Position numbers and translations under genes: made by a program. A stretch of 64,000 bases of DNA from Oncomelania hupensis. Taxonomy: Eukaryota; Mollusca; Gastropoda; Littorinimorpha; Pomatiopsidae. The stretch spans positions 26,537,222 to 26,601,221 of the forward strand of contig CM072525.1 of NCBI GenBank assembly GCA_036898135.1, written 5' to 3'. Position 1 is the stretch's first letter; every line of letters begins with the position of its first letter. This document shows positions 20,794-31,827 of the stretch, one piece after another. The notes below the pieces were generated by a model, which worked only from the letters and a program-made list of their open reading frames with translations, was not told the DNA's origin and did no database searches.

Positions 20794-22426
20794 CAGGGCC
20801 GGACCCAGAGGGGGGGGGGATACCTGGGTTCTGGACCCCCCCTCCAAATTAAAAAAAAATGAATTTTTTTAAATGCAAAGAGTTTCAATTTTTTTAAAAT
20901 TGTTTTTAAAACATTGCAGTTTTTAGTCACTTTTGGTCCAACGTACAAAGAGTTATTTATAGTCAATTCAACGGAAATCCATTTCAAGGGATCCTTTGAA
21001 ACGTCCAAAGCGTTTTCCCGTTGAAACGACCAAGTAACCCAACCCCTAAGCCTAAATTAGTAAATGCAGCCATATTTTCTTGTTCTGGCCGCAAGCCTCT
21101 TCCAGCACCTTCACCTTGATACTGCCCTAATCCACCAAAAACGACTTTTTAGAAATATTAATTAAGATGTTAAGTTGATAATTATGACAATTCGTTGTAA
21201 CGAACATCCATTGAAACGACCATCGCTGAATCGTCCAAAAACATCGTTGAAATGGAAACCCTTGACAGACAGTGAAGCTGCAGAAAAGGACAAAAGATGT
21301 TGTCGATGCCTACTGGGAAATCAAAGAGGTCAGTAACTGCATGTCTTCTATTAGAAGAGATGTCGACACAGCGTTCGTTGCCTGGTTTGGTGAAGTCAGC
21401 AAAATGGCAAATGCTTTGACAACTGGTGTTATTGTTCCTCGTCAAGCATCCCGACAGACTCTCCGTGACAACCAATCTGCGGCCACTCCAGAAGAATATT
21501 TCAAGATTAGCATTGCCATTCCTTTCTTGGAACACCTGTCAACCGAATTGGACTCGAGGTTCAAAAATGCTGGCCTAGCAGTTGATGGTCTCTGTCTGGT
21601 GCCAAGCACTTTAATAGACAACCAGGATGGTTTCATGCAGGTTCCAGAAGGGGTGAAGACACTGGCAATGTTGTGGGAGTCTGACCTACCAGACAGCGCT
21701 ACCCTTGATGCAGAATACCAACGGTGGGTTTACAAATGGCGAAGTGCTGCTGAGAATGCGACAGCTATCATCCCATCCACGGCATCAGAAGCACTAAAAC
21801 ATTGTGACAGGGATTTTTATCCCAGCCTGTTCATCATGCTAAAGAACCTTTGCACCCTTCCTGTCACTACTGCCGAGTGTGAGCGTTCAAACAGCCAGTT
21901 GCGCAACCTGAAAAACTACCTGCGCTCTACAATGGGGCAACAGAGACTCAATGGACTTGCTTTACTGAAAGTGCACAGGGATGTTGATATTGACTTCAAA
22001 GAGGCAGTGAACTGTTTTGCCAGAAGATACAATTCACAAATGGTACTAATGCCGAGGCACCTAGTGCAGCAAGACTGAATTAAATGAAAGCAGGGCGGTG
22101 ATGTTCATAAACTACAAGGTAAAGCTTTATACCGTTAACCATCAACAAAAAGTAGTGAATAATAATAGTATACAAAACATTTGTTTTTTTTAAGGGAGGG
22201 GCAGAGGATAATTTGGTCAGTTCAATTGTTCAAAAAGCTCAAAGTCCCAGACCATCACAAATGGCTTTTTCAAGGTTCAGATTGCACCAGATTGCACCAT
22301 TTTGCATCCTTGAAAAAAAAACAATTTCCGGGGGAGCATGCCCCCGGACCCCCCTAGAAGGCTCGGCGCTTCGCGCCTTCGCGGACTCTGTAACCTCCCC
22401 CTCGACTTTTCCAAGGTCCGGTCCTG
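20794..22426 (+). mobile_element. hAT transposon (inner), nested in the outer one
   Basis: Ends CAGGGCCGGACC (from 20794) and GGTCCGGTCCTG (to 22426) are inverted repeats (11 of 12). The flanking 5-mers are both ATGTC (20789-20793 and 22427-22431). Removing the element and one ATGTC rejoins the outer hAT. Near the right end a palindrome CCGGGGGAGCATGCCCCCGG precedes a GC-rich segment. Confidence 0.8.
21272..22078 (+). pseudogene. hAT transposase C-terminal part (52-kDa repressor-like), 5'-truncated
   Basis: The open frame of 268 aa ends with the dimerisation region (TLPVTTAECERSNSQLRNLK and the following SxMGQxRLNGLALL-type stretch). This differs in sequence from the outer element's transposase. 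The BED finger and first catalytic residues are absent, so the 1.6-kb element is a deletion derivative. The intact C-terminus suggests modest age. Confidence 0.8.
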
Positions 22427-22489
22427 ATGTCAGTGAATAAAATGTGTGTGTGCCCCCCCAATCCTGAGCAGCTTCCGCCGCCTAGCTGT

Positions 22490-23130
22490 GTTTGAGTAGG
22501 ATGTATGAATAAGGCGCGTGTAGCATCGATTAGCATTATTAGTATTATTACCATTATTATTATTTAAATAATTAAATAAATGAATATATAAATAAATAAG
22601 TAAATAAATAAATAAATAAATACTAAATAAATAAATAAAGATTGTAGCAAAGGAAAAATTACTAATTGTTCCCAATGAAGATTCCCGTCTAAGTTAACAT
22701 TAAAAAACAAGTTCATAGTGAACACTGAGTTACTATAGTTCCTGTTCTATATGATCATCCAGTGTTTGGAAACGCTAACCCATTAATAATGACGACTGTG
22801 AAATATTATTTTAAAAAGGCATCGTACACAGTTTCCTCCCCTCCCCAAACAAAAACAAATCGCATTGACAGAGTTTATCTTTGGTAAAGAAAAAGGATTA
22901 AAGTTACATCTACTTTCAGTTTTGTAATATAGAATTTATTTCACTGTAGATTTCAGCAATTTAGAGAACTGTGTATGTTTCTCCATCATGTGACAAGTTA
23001 AGTATGTATCTATAATCCTTTTATGTAGTTTTTAACAAGTATCCATGAAAGTACTGACATCAATAACGATGGCGACACGATTATAGTGGCGACGAAAATT
23101 ACAATCTACTAAGCTATTGATATTGATAGT
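22490..23130. other. Spacer with (TAAA)n
   Basis: ATT and AAAT repeats lie at about 22530-22640; the rest is unassigned. Confidence 0.4.
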
Positions 23131-23137
23131 GTATTGA

Positions 23138-23455
23138 TTCCTATCCTATCCTATCCTGTCCTATCCTAACCCGTAACTCGGAGGTCGTAAATGCATCACA
23201 GATGATCGTTTAACCAGCGTACTCCATCTTTCCCTGTCCTCAGCAACCCTGATTGTTTTTCGCTCAGTGTCAAATCAGTCCATTCTCGAATGTTGTCCTC
23301 CCACCTCTTTTTCGGTCTCCCTCTTTTTCTACCTCCGTGCACTGTGCCTTGCAGGATGATCTTTGCAAGACCTGATGATCTGGTGACGTGGCCATACCAT
23401 CGGAGTTTCCGTTTTTTAACCACTGTGAGCAGGTCATCGTGTTGTCCAATGTATT
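23138..23455 (-). mobile_element. LINE 3' fragment, GGATA-tail family
   Basis: The minus strand reads KKRKLRWYGHVTRSS, then a GRPKKRWEDNIREWT stretch, then the TTACGGGTTAGGATAGGACAGG-type tail that ends at 23138. It is 5'-truncated at about 23455. Confidence 0.88.
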
Positions 23456-23629
23456 GATTAATGAAGTCAAAATCGTTGGTTCAAAATTTTTGGTAAAAGC
23501 AGTTACTTACTGCGATAATTTAATACAGTAAGCCTTATTCTGCGATTTATTTCTCAATCAGAAGAAACTTTAATGTCAGTCAATCCACGGATACAGTGCC
23601 TTCACGTGTTTTGATTCAGGTGCATTGCA

Positions 23630-24855
23630 AATCTGTGCGAGATGAGTCCTAAATAGTCCAAAAATGATACCGAAAAAAAACCACTATTCGCCGCTCTTTC
23701 TGTCCGCAGTCTGCCGGCTGTCTTTGCACAAACTTTAAAGTGGCTAAGTGATCTGATCCTATTTCAACTATCACAGCCAAACTTGGTAAGATGGTGTATA
23801 CCCATGACCTCATAAATGATCAGCGAAGGAATGACTTCACTTCAAGGTCAAGATCACAAGGTCATCAAATGTTAGTCAAAAATGACAATTTTTCACAAAA
23901 TTTCACGTTTTTTTTTCAAGGTTATTAATATTGAATTTCTGATTCTTTGATGACACACATACTTTGCAAATTTGATCAACATTATTTCAAGGCCACGACC
24001 TCTGGAGGTGTCCAAAGTCGGTTAGTATAGGTACTTTGAAGTGACTGTGACCCTAAACAATGAGAAATTTAAAGTCCAAACTTGTTGTATTTAGAGATGA
24101 TAGATTGATCTTTTATATTTGTTCCGTTTTTCAACGATTCAACGATTCAACGAAGTGTATTGGCCAAATTGACATAATACATGCACATGGAATATGTTGC
24201 GATGTGGCAGTAACATTCATAAAACATACATGCAAACACACTTTTACCAGCTAATAAAATACCTATCAAGCGTGCACACATACACACGCAAACAACAAAT
24301 AATAAAAATAAACAAGTAGGTGCCAGTGGATTATCACGTGACGTCAGTTACAGCATTATGAATTGAACATTATGAGGGATTTAAAGCGAGAACAGCCTCT
24401 GGAAGAAAAGAATATCTAAAACGGTTTGTTCTGGTTTTGGTTTTTTGTGTGTTGATCTTGAAGGTCAAGGCAATTTTAGGCCTTGCAAAAGCATACAAAA
24501 AATAGGTAATCGTTCAGTGGAATGGCTTTTTATACAACGACATTGGGTTATTTGATCAGACATGCATGAGAGATCACGTGAGGGTCAAGACCATCCCTAG
24601 GTCAAGTCACTGAAAGGCAAGGTCATCCCAAGGTATAATACAACTTTTGTTGTATTTTATTTCATAGTACATGAGTGTTTTTGGAGTCTAAGGTCAATGT
24701 CATCTCAAAGTCAAGAGCATAGAAAAATCAAAGTCGGTATTACTTTGCATCACCATTTCATTTACTTTCTTTTCGGGGCACTCATTTTTATGTCAAATAT
24801 TGTAAGTTCCATAAGGGGCATGTGAGTAATATGGGCTTTGCCCTTCTAGTTTTTT
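23630..24855 (+). repeat. AAGGTCA-rich dispersed repeat, copy c
   Basis: It has the same block order as copy b, from the TCTGTGCGAGATGAGTCCTAAATAGTCC block to GGGCTTTGCCCTTCTAGTT. It is split at about 24137-24450 by an unrelated ~310-bp insert beginning CAACGATTCAACGATTCAACG and containing TGACGTCA. Confidence 0.8.
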
Positions 24856-24936
24856 TTATATTTTAAACTGTGACAATGATACTTGTTAACGCGTGATACG
24901 GATAATTAACGTCGAATGGACAGCTGTTATCTCGTA

Positions 24937-25430
24937 ACAGTGGAACTGCTACCAAATTCACCAGCGTAAAAACTATATTGTAAAGGTTCAAGTGGACCTT
25001 CTCTATGTGTGCGACCGTGGAACAATTACCAATAAAAAACGTGAAACGTATCTGTTTTTTTTTGTTTTTTTAACCCCTTTAATGTTGCTTACAGTGACAC
25101 TAATTACCAAACAACAAACGTCGAACGTACATTTCTTGGCTGTTAAACAGTGGAAGTGCTGCTAACCAAGAAAGTACAACAAACGTGAAAATACATGATC
25201 TTTGATGTGGGACTGTGGAATTCATATCAACATGACAAGCGTACTTATAACAGTGGAACTACTAACTGTATGACAAAGGTCAAAGTGAACGTATACATTT
25301 TAATAATATATTACGTGTGAAGAAAAACACTAGGACAGCTAATAATTGACAGTCGAGAGAAAACGTCTTCCACATTTGACAGTGGTAGTGGAATTGTTCT
25401 CACTGATAAACGTGACATTAATTTTACATT
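24937..25430 (+). repeat. Degenerate tandem array, about seven units
   Basis: Units start near 24937, 25014, 25091, 25147, 25211, 25250 and 25379. Each begins like ACAGTGGAACTGCTAACC and continues to an ACAAACGTGAAACGTACA-like segment. Spacing is uneven (about 40-130 bp), so this is an old, diverged minisatellite or a cluster of binding sites. It ends about 440 bp upstream of the candidate gene's ATG. Confidence 0.6.
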
Positions 25431-25871
25431 TTGTAGGCGTGGAGCTACGTACCATCAGGCGACAATATTAATGTGTGAAAATGAGCTACTGCGTCTGAAG
25501 ACAAAGCTCACAGTACTCGCAAAGGAGTGTTCCCGTTTACTTGCAGACACTAAACAACAGCAGATAAGACAACTTTGTAATCTCTTTCAAGAAATTGCAT
25601 TGTGGTGTACAGTCAACACAAAGACACATCACAATAACAGTACTAATTGACATTGAGAATAAAAGTCGTTTGCTGATACAAGTTCAACAATTGCGCGCCC
25701 TTAAAGTGGATATTGGATTGGATACAAATACAAAAACGACGACTTTATTATCAGTACGTGTGGTTCGCCCTCCCAAATGAAAAGCGTGAGAACTACATCG
25801 TATTAACTACCTGCTTGTTGTGCGCTTGCTGTGGACGTGAAGGCGTGTGAGGAAAAAATACACAAGTCGTG
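25431..25871 (+). other. Presumed 5' flank/leader of the candidate gene
   Basis: I recognise no repeat here. An in-frame TGA at 25848-25850 closes the frame upstream of the ATG at 25872. No convincing TATA box was located. Confidence 0.3.
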
Positions 25872-26249
25872 ATGACCATGATGAGTTTCTACACGTTCTA
25901 CGACTCCGTGGCAGCTACCAGTGTGGAGGACGCTTTTGGTCCTGGTGGTTTGTCCACCTCTTATCCTGAAGGTAAGACTTTAAAGTTCGCTGTATTTTTG
26001 TGAATAAAGATTTCCTTCTTAACTTGACTTTTTCTTATTTTTTGTTTTAATTGTCAATGTAACCCGCTTTTTAAATAGCAAACCATTTATTCATTCACTT
26101 TTTTTTTCCATTACTGCAATGTAATGTAATCAGTTCTTTTTTTATTTAAATTATATTCTTACTATTGGTTAATTTTTTTTCTCTCAACAGTTGTAACAGT
26201 TGTATCTGTGGTCAAATGCCCTTTGGGAAAATCTAAGACTAAAACTTAA
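25872..26249 (+). CDS. Candidate host gene: first coding exon plus possible second exon
   Basis: From the ATG at 25872 an exon reads MTMMSFYTFYDSVAA and continues to codon 33 plus one base. It ends AAG|GTAAGA at 25971/25972, a strong 5' splice site. A strong 3' site (an unbroken pyrimidine run ending TCTCAACAG) ends at 26190. Joining 25971 to 26191 keeps the frame for 19 more codons to TAA at 26247-26249, giving 52 aa. The intron would be 219 bp. If unspliced, the frame ends at a TGA that overlaps AATAAA near 26004, which would make a 44-aa product with its own polyadenylation signal. I do not recognise the protein. It may instead be the 5' end of a longer gene whose other exons I cannot see. 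Confidence 0.4.
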
Positions 26250-26435
26250 GTATTGTTAAATATGTAAATGACGTAAAATTCTGCTAGACCTATTGTGGAT
26301 CTATAGTTCTGTCGCTTCAATTATTTCAATTCGCCAGGTCTTTGATTGATTGAAATGTTGCTGACGTAGGTATTATTGGGCATTCAGTCTTGAGGAAACA
26401 GACATTAAGCAAGCAAGAAAGAAGAAAACTACAAT
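26250..26435. other. Unassigned
   Basis: No feature recognised. Confidence 0.3.
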
Positions 26436-26585
26436 TCAACAAGCATGCAGGCAAAACAAGCCAATAATTATGTCGAAAGAGATCAAAGGATTAGGCAGAC
26501 GTCTAATAACTTAAAAAAAAAAATCTCATTGTCGCGATTTCTGCATAAATTAAAAAAAAATGTTGTTGCGTCAGTTAATTCCTTC
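26436..26585. repeat. Dispersed repeat shared with 30262-30415
   Basis: Shared blocks include AAGCCAATAATTAT, GGCAGACGTCTAATAACT and GTCAGTTAAT in the same order and spacing. Confidence 0.65.
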
Positions 26586-26830
26586 TTGTTCTTGTGATTG
26601 TTTCGTGTCTTTTCCGGTCATTAATTTTGATTGATAATTGCCAGATTTAGGTATTTGTGTATTTCATTGTGGTAGAGCACAGCCTGTCCCGTGAATTCAA
26701 AAGTTACCGTTTAGTACGTTCTGTTACGTTTCCAGATATTATTATATTAATTTTTCAACATAGAAAAGGAGTACTTCAGGAGGTCAGTTATTAGAGAACT
26801 TTGCTTTCACAACTAATAGTTACAAAGAGC

Positions 26831-26879
<49 letters not shown>

Positions 26880-27950
26880 GATGCCAACTGGCGTTATAGT
26901 CAATAATGTAACTCATGCGTTGTTGGACTGACTGTGTTTAAAGTTAAAACAGGAAGCACATGCAAGCCCATGTGAGAATTCGTGCCCTTGAGGTTCATTT
27001 GCGGACGTCGAGGGAACGTGAACGAGGGTTGAGACCGCGGCATATGACAGCAGTAGGCAACTACCTATTCTCCCTCGTGCCATTGAAGTGTACTTTAGAT
27101 GTATGCAATACCTTACGTGGGAACTGTTCTTAATAGTTTTAGAAACCTTTTTTTTTGGGGGGGGGGAGCTGAGGTGGTGGGGGTGGGGTGGGGAAAGATC
27201 ACATAAGCCTTGTGACCCACCCACCCCCTCCACCCACTAATCTGCCCCTGCAAAAGACCCCAAACCCTGCAAGGTTGTTTATTGAACAACAAAGATGCAG
27301 CAGAGCAATTTATCTTTGAGAGGGGAGATCGAACTAGTGTTCAAAAATTAGCTACAATTTTGGATTGTGTAAATACCTAAATATAAAATAATGAAGTTCA
27401 GTATAGTTTTTTTTCAGGTAGGCTATGTCTCAGTTTTGGTAAATAAGTTATTTATTGTATTTTATTTGTTTTTATTTTGTTCAATTATCTTTAAAGTCAT
27501 CCTGACTAGACAGTAACTTTTTCTACTGTGGGAGCAGTCTTAGGTGGTCACAAACAGATCACTTCCGGTGCCGCCACAAACGTTATCTCGTCTGGCTGCA
27601 ACAAAAGCCGAGACAGGTAACTATAGTCGAAGTTATCCATTGTGTACCCTGCTAACATAGGGTTGGTTTGTGATGAATGAAAAACGACAATCAACTTGCC
27701 AAGTCTTGGGGAAGACCAGCGTACTGTTACACGGCACCCATATGTCACCACAACGTGTATAATAGATAAGACCCGACAAAGTGCCACCGATCATAATCGA
27801 GCCTTTGCTTGTCCTTTGTCCTTCGTTTGATGATTGCGGAATGATTCTATAGACGTGGGCGCGCTTATACCAAAATACAGAACCAAGCATAGGGTTATTA
27901 TATATGGGTGCAACAGAATGATAATGAAGACCGAAGGGTTGGAAGAGGAT
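26586..27950. other. Unassigned region with (GA)n and a G-rich tract
   Basis: (GA)n lies at about 26830-26877, and a T-run followed by long G-runs at about 27149-27198. I see no convincing gene. The small frames are neither conserved nor recognised. Confidence 0.35.
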
Positions 27951-27953
27951 AGG

Positions 27954-27966
27954 AGAGAGAGAGGGA

Positions 27967-28029
<63 letters not shown>
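27954..28029. repeat. (GA)n microsatellite
   Basis: Nearly pure GA array. Confidence 0.95.
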
Positions 28030-28031
<2 letters not shown>

Positions 28032-28079
28032 ATTCATTGCTTACAGGGTCCAGCGGACAGAGAGAAAGGGAGTCACCAA

Positions 28080-28215
28080 AGATTTGTGCCCGATTGTCCG
28101 GGCCATAAGAAGCATTTGGGACCTCGGGCAGGTTGGAGTAGATCCTGCATCGGGCAGCGTCTTGAGCAGCTCTTGAGCAGCTCTTGAGCTAGAAAAAGCG
28201 CTATATAAGAAAGTT
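28080..28215 (+). repeat. Short dispersed repeat ending GCGCTATATAAGAAA (SINE-like), copy 2
   Basis: Matches 16480-16605. This copy carries three tandem CTTGAGCAGCT-like units near 28160-28190. Confidence 0.5.
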
Positions 28216-28354
28216 AAAACTACATTGAGAGAGAGAGAGAGAGAGAGAGGGAGGGAGGGAGGGAGAGTGGGGGCGAGTGGAGGGGGTGAGCGATACGGCT
28301 AAAAAAAAAGAAAAAAGAAAAGGTAAAGGCGTTCCCGTAACTTTTCGGTAGTTG

Positions 28355-28704
28355 AGCAGATTTACAACGAAGAATACAAAGCATGACCATCACACAAGCC
28401 ATTGGCCAACACGATGACATGCTCACAGTGGTGAAAAAACGGAAACTCCGAAGGTATGGCCACGTCACCAAATCATCAGGCCTTGCAAAGACCATCCTGC
28501 AAGGCACATTGCAAGGAGGTAGAAGAAGAGAGAGACGGAAAAAGAAGTGGGAGGAAAACATTCGAGAATGGACTGGCTTGACACTGAGCGAAGAAGCCAT
28601 GAGGGTTGCTGAGGTCAGAGAAAGATGGAGTACGCTGGTTAAACTATCATCTGTGGTACCCCAACGACTTCCGAGTTACGGGATAGGATAGGATAGGATA
28701 GGGG
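28355..28704 (+). mobile_element. LINE 3' fragment, GGATA-tail family, internally deleted
   Basis: The plus strand begins at the ACAACGAAGAATACAAAGCATG segment, skips the LLGIS... part, and continues through KKRKLRRYGHVTKSS to a tail of about four GGATA units (28681-28704). Part of it is open as a 102-aa frame. Confidence 0.88.
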
Positions 28705-28744
28705 AAAGAGGCGTTTGAGACCTTTCTTTTCTCTGGGCCACCTT

Positions 28745-28950
28745 AAAGAGGGCGGTGCCCATCTCCTCTCCCTCGCTGATTTACCTTCCCCCGATTTGAA
28801 ATAGAGCCAGGTAGATCCAGGTAGAGCCAGGTAGATCTACCCATTAACAACTGGGTGGACTGGATTGTGTTGTGGGGTTGTTTCATTATAGTCACATATG
28901 GTCCCCCCATCCAAGTATTAACCGGTCCCGACGTCGCTTCACGAACATTA
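28745..28950 (-). mobile_element. 5S rRNA-derived SINE, copy 1
   Basis: On the minus strand 28946-28900 reads GAAGCGACGTCGGGACCGG, then TTAATACTTGGATGGGG, close to the 3' half of metazoan 5S rRNA (the box C region). The body, shared with 35085-35300, includes GGAAGGTAAATCAGCGAGGG. Such elements keep a 5S-type internal promoter (family knowledge). Confidence 0.65.
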
Positions 28951-28974
28951 TTTGACTTGTGCCCAAATCTCTGC

Positions 28975-29540
28975 TCTACTGCACCACTCCAATTCTGGTA
29001 CAGAGCCTTTGGAATGGTACGAAATAAGTGCAGAGAAGACCAAAATGATGACCAACAACAACAATGGCATCAACAAGGACATCTAAGTCCAAGGCCAATG
29101 CATAGCTGGAAGTATTTTGTTCCTCTCCAGCCAATCCATTAATGTCATCCGGAAAACGGAGGTTGGAGATTGCTCTACCCCCTATGATGACTGTGCCTTT
29201 GTGATTTGCAAGGGCATCTGACATGATGCGCTCCTGGAAGACTTTGAAGAGTGTTGTATGCAACCTTAACTCACACCGATTGTTATTCTGAACCAGTTCC
29301 CGATGACGCTGTTGTGGAAGACTGCACTGGTAGTCTTGCCAAAGGCATCAGCGCCCCATAAGGTGTTCTTTTTCTTTCTCATCTCTCTTCGTTTGTCACA
29401 CAGGTCCAAAAGTTCAAGTGTGATCCACGGCTTCTTCTTTGGGCGGTGCTTGCCATGAATCTCAGTTGCGCCATCTGTCACAGCTGAGTTGAAGGTGGTG
29501 GTCATGGTGTTGACATCTACTTCACCAGCTTCCAAAATGA
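28975..29540. pseudogene. LINE fragment with inverted junction, GGATA-tail family
   Basis: Minus-strand frames at 29535-29266 and 29263-29121 give the endonuclease-RT linker (HRPKKKPWITLELLDLCDKR) fused by deletion to RT (TSAVFHNSVIGNWFR, then RAISNLRFPDDINGLAGEEQ). At about 29120 the sequence flips: 28975-29120 encodes the next RT segment (AEKTKMMTNNNNGINKDI) on the plus strand. The fragment thus contains a head-to-head rearrangement. Confidence 0.8.
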
Positions 29541-30261
29541 GCAGTGGTGCAAATAAAAATAAAATAATTTAAAATAAAATAATTAATTTTTTTTTCAGAG
29601 TTCTCAAAATAAAAACGGGTTTTGAAATCTTACATCTAGTCATTACGAATGGAATCAAGAATAAAATAATCACGGCTATCTATTTCATCCCTCATTGGTG
29701 ACAATTACAATCTTCCATCTCTAAGGGCCGACAGAAAAGGAGAAGAAAACAAAGAGGAGAGGGTTGGAATTGGGAGTAGTGTTTGGGTGGAGGTGGGGGG
29801 GGGGTATGTGTAAGTGTATTGGAATGATTGTGGTTGGGTGGGTTTAAGGTGTGGGAGTGGGAAGGTTGAGGAATAGGTGTCTAGGGGCAGACAATGCCAC
29901 AAGGCAAATCTAGCACGTGCATTTCGTGAATCGATGATGAAGACAGCAGAGAAGAAGATAGCGCATGACGGAGGTTTGTAACATCAACACCACCGTGAAA
30001 TATTGTCACATGGACTATTAAGCTAAATCTCGAAAAATTCAAAGAATTAAATTAGTGTTGTACTTAAGAAATGCTCTACCTCATGACAAGTTGATGAGGA
30101 AACTAACAGTACATCTCTCGTAATATATTCTCAATGCTGCAATATAATATTAGGCTTACATGTGGAGTTCTCATTGCCACATCGTATTATGTGAAATGTG
30201 GTCGTGTAGTGACCGAATTTTCCATGAAATTTACACGATCGATGATGCGCTGGCAGAATCT
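29541..30261. other. Unassigned region
   Basis: A G-rich, GGTGGGGG-type tract lies near 29775-29800. I see no gene. Confidence 0.35.
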
Positions 30262-30415
30262 GAAGTACAACAAGTATGCAATCAAAGCAAGCCAATAATT
30301 ATAAGGAACTGGATCAAGTAATAAGGCAGACGTCTAATAACTAAATCGCTGACTGTCATGATTTCTGTGCAAATGATGTATTAATAGTTTTAGCATTTTA
30401 AGTCAGTTAATCTCT
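30262..30415. repeat. Dispersed repeat shared with 26436-26585
   Basis: It has the same ordered blocks as the other copy. The next LINE fragment starts at its end. Confidence 0.65.
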
Positions 30416-30417
30416 TG

Positions 30418-30872
30418 GAAATCCTCTTTAGGATCGCACAAACAACTGCTGCCCTGACAAGCTTGATGCCCATTTGGAAAAAACAGGACCATCAGTTTAC
30501 ACTCCAGTAAGGCTGCTGCGCTCCCTTGTCATCTCCATCTTTCTATACGCTTGCGAAACATGGACCCTCAAAGCAGACCTACAACGAAGAATACAAAGGA
30601 GATGAGGTGCTACAGTAGACTTCTGGGCATTTCATTTACCCAGCACATCACCAACGATGAAGTCCGACAGACCATCGCGCAAGCCATTGGACAACACGAT
30701 GACATGCTCACGGTGGTGAAGAAACGGAATCTCCGATGTTATGGCCACCTCATCAAAGCCAGGACGGTTGCTGAGGGCAGAGAAACATGGGGTACGCTGG
30801 TTAAACGATAATCCGTAGTGCTCCAACGACTTTCGAATTACGGGATAGGATAGGATAGGATAGGATAGGAAT
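30418..30872 (+). mobile_element. LINE 3' fragment, GGATA-tail family
   Basis: The plus strand begins near RIAQTTAALTSLMPIWK, continues through SIFLYACETWTLKADLQRR, then KKRNLRCYGHLIK, and ends in five to six GGATA units (30843-30870). Frameshifts and a deletion (the HVTRSS-to-GRPKK part is missing) break the frame. Confidence 0.9.
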
Positions 30873-30881
30873 CGCCTGTTG

Positions 30882-30913
30882 CTTATAATAATAATAACAA
30901 CAACAACAACAAC

Positions 30914-30977
<64 letters not shown>

Positions 30978-31085
30978 TGATTTATAACGCTCACATCTCT
31001 CGCCGTTAGAGAGTTTCAAAGCTCAGATATTTTAATAATTTCAAGGCGCAGATATTTTAATAGTTTCAAGGCGCAGATATCTTAA
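30882..31085. repeat. (AAC/AAT)n array and attached repeat end
   Basis: AAC then AAT units run to 30976, followed by TTTATAACGCTCACATCTCTC and three imperfect units of CAGATATTTTAATAATTTCAAGG-type sequence. Confidence 0.7.
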
Positions 31086-31201
31086 TAATCTTAGAAAGTG
31101 ATACAATGCCATGCAACAAGCATCTTTCAATTCACTTTTTTGAGTCAGGATTGTTGCTGATAGTGAACTTTTATTTTTTTGCCGTCTTCAAATTCTATGA
31201 C

Positions 31202-31827
31202 TGTTACACTCCGTTTGATGTTGGAGTTTTTCTATCAGTATCTGATTCAGCCCCAATGCTGAATTCCTGATAAGGTGTAACTCAGATTCGTTTATCCACG
31301 CAGCCTGCTCACTCAGCAACAAGACACGGAGTCGACATATGAAGTTTTCCACTTTTATTCAGCACACATCAACAACTGCATACAATCGCCTTTTCACTCT
31401 CAACTTTTTACTTTCCAACTCACTATCAACAACTTCACAAAACAGTGCGGCGCATAAAATATATAGCCTCTCTCTCTCTTCCCGAACAATTTAGAACACG
31501 GTAGACTAGAATGACGCACTACAGCCAATCAAATAAAAGTTCGTCATCACTGACTTACGTCATGCATCTCTCTACACATTCCCGGAACGTTCTCTTACTT
31601 CGACATTTATCGGGAAATTTCTATCGAGAGTAAACAGGGAAATCTAGAGAATTCTCCAACAATATCGACCAACTAAAATTACCAACGTTATACAAAGCCT
31701 CCTCTAACCACAACGCAAACTCAAATCAAAGGTAAATAAACTCTATTATTGAATACTTTGCAAAACGAAACGATTAGATTTATCGTACACGCTTCAGCCA
31801 TACTATCCTTTGCGTTTCAACGTAACA
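31202..31827. repeat. Solo LTR, family S, copy 1 (626 bp)
   Basis: It starts TGTTAC and ends GTAACA, and is flanked by ATGAC on both sides (31197-31201, 31828-31832). It shares long stretches with 33024-33700 and 49175-49535, for example CTCAGATTCGTTTATCCACGC and CATCAACAACTGCATACAAT. There is no internal coding region, so it is a solo LTR left by LTR-LTR recombination. Confidence 0.88.

Larger units (their letters stand above)
19397..22484 (+). mobile_element. hAT transposon (outer), non-autonomous by decay
   Basis: The ends CAGGCGGCGGAAGC (19397-19410) and GCTTCCGCCGCCTA (22471-22484) are inverted repeats matching at 13 of 14 positions. Transposase remnants lie inside, and a second hAT is nested at 20794-22426. 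I found no clear target duplication. A hairpin of G/C runs flanked by AATATT and CAAA lies at about 19450-19495. Confidence 0.75.
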
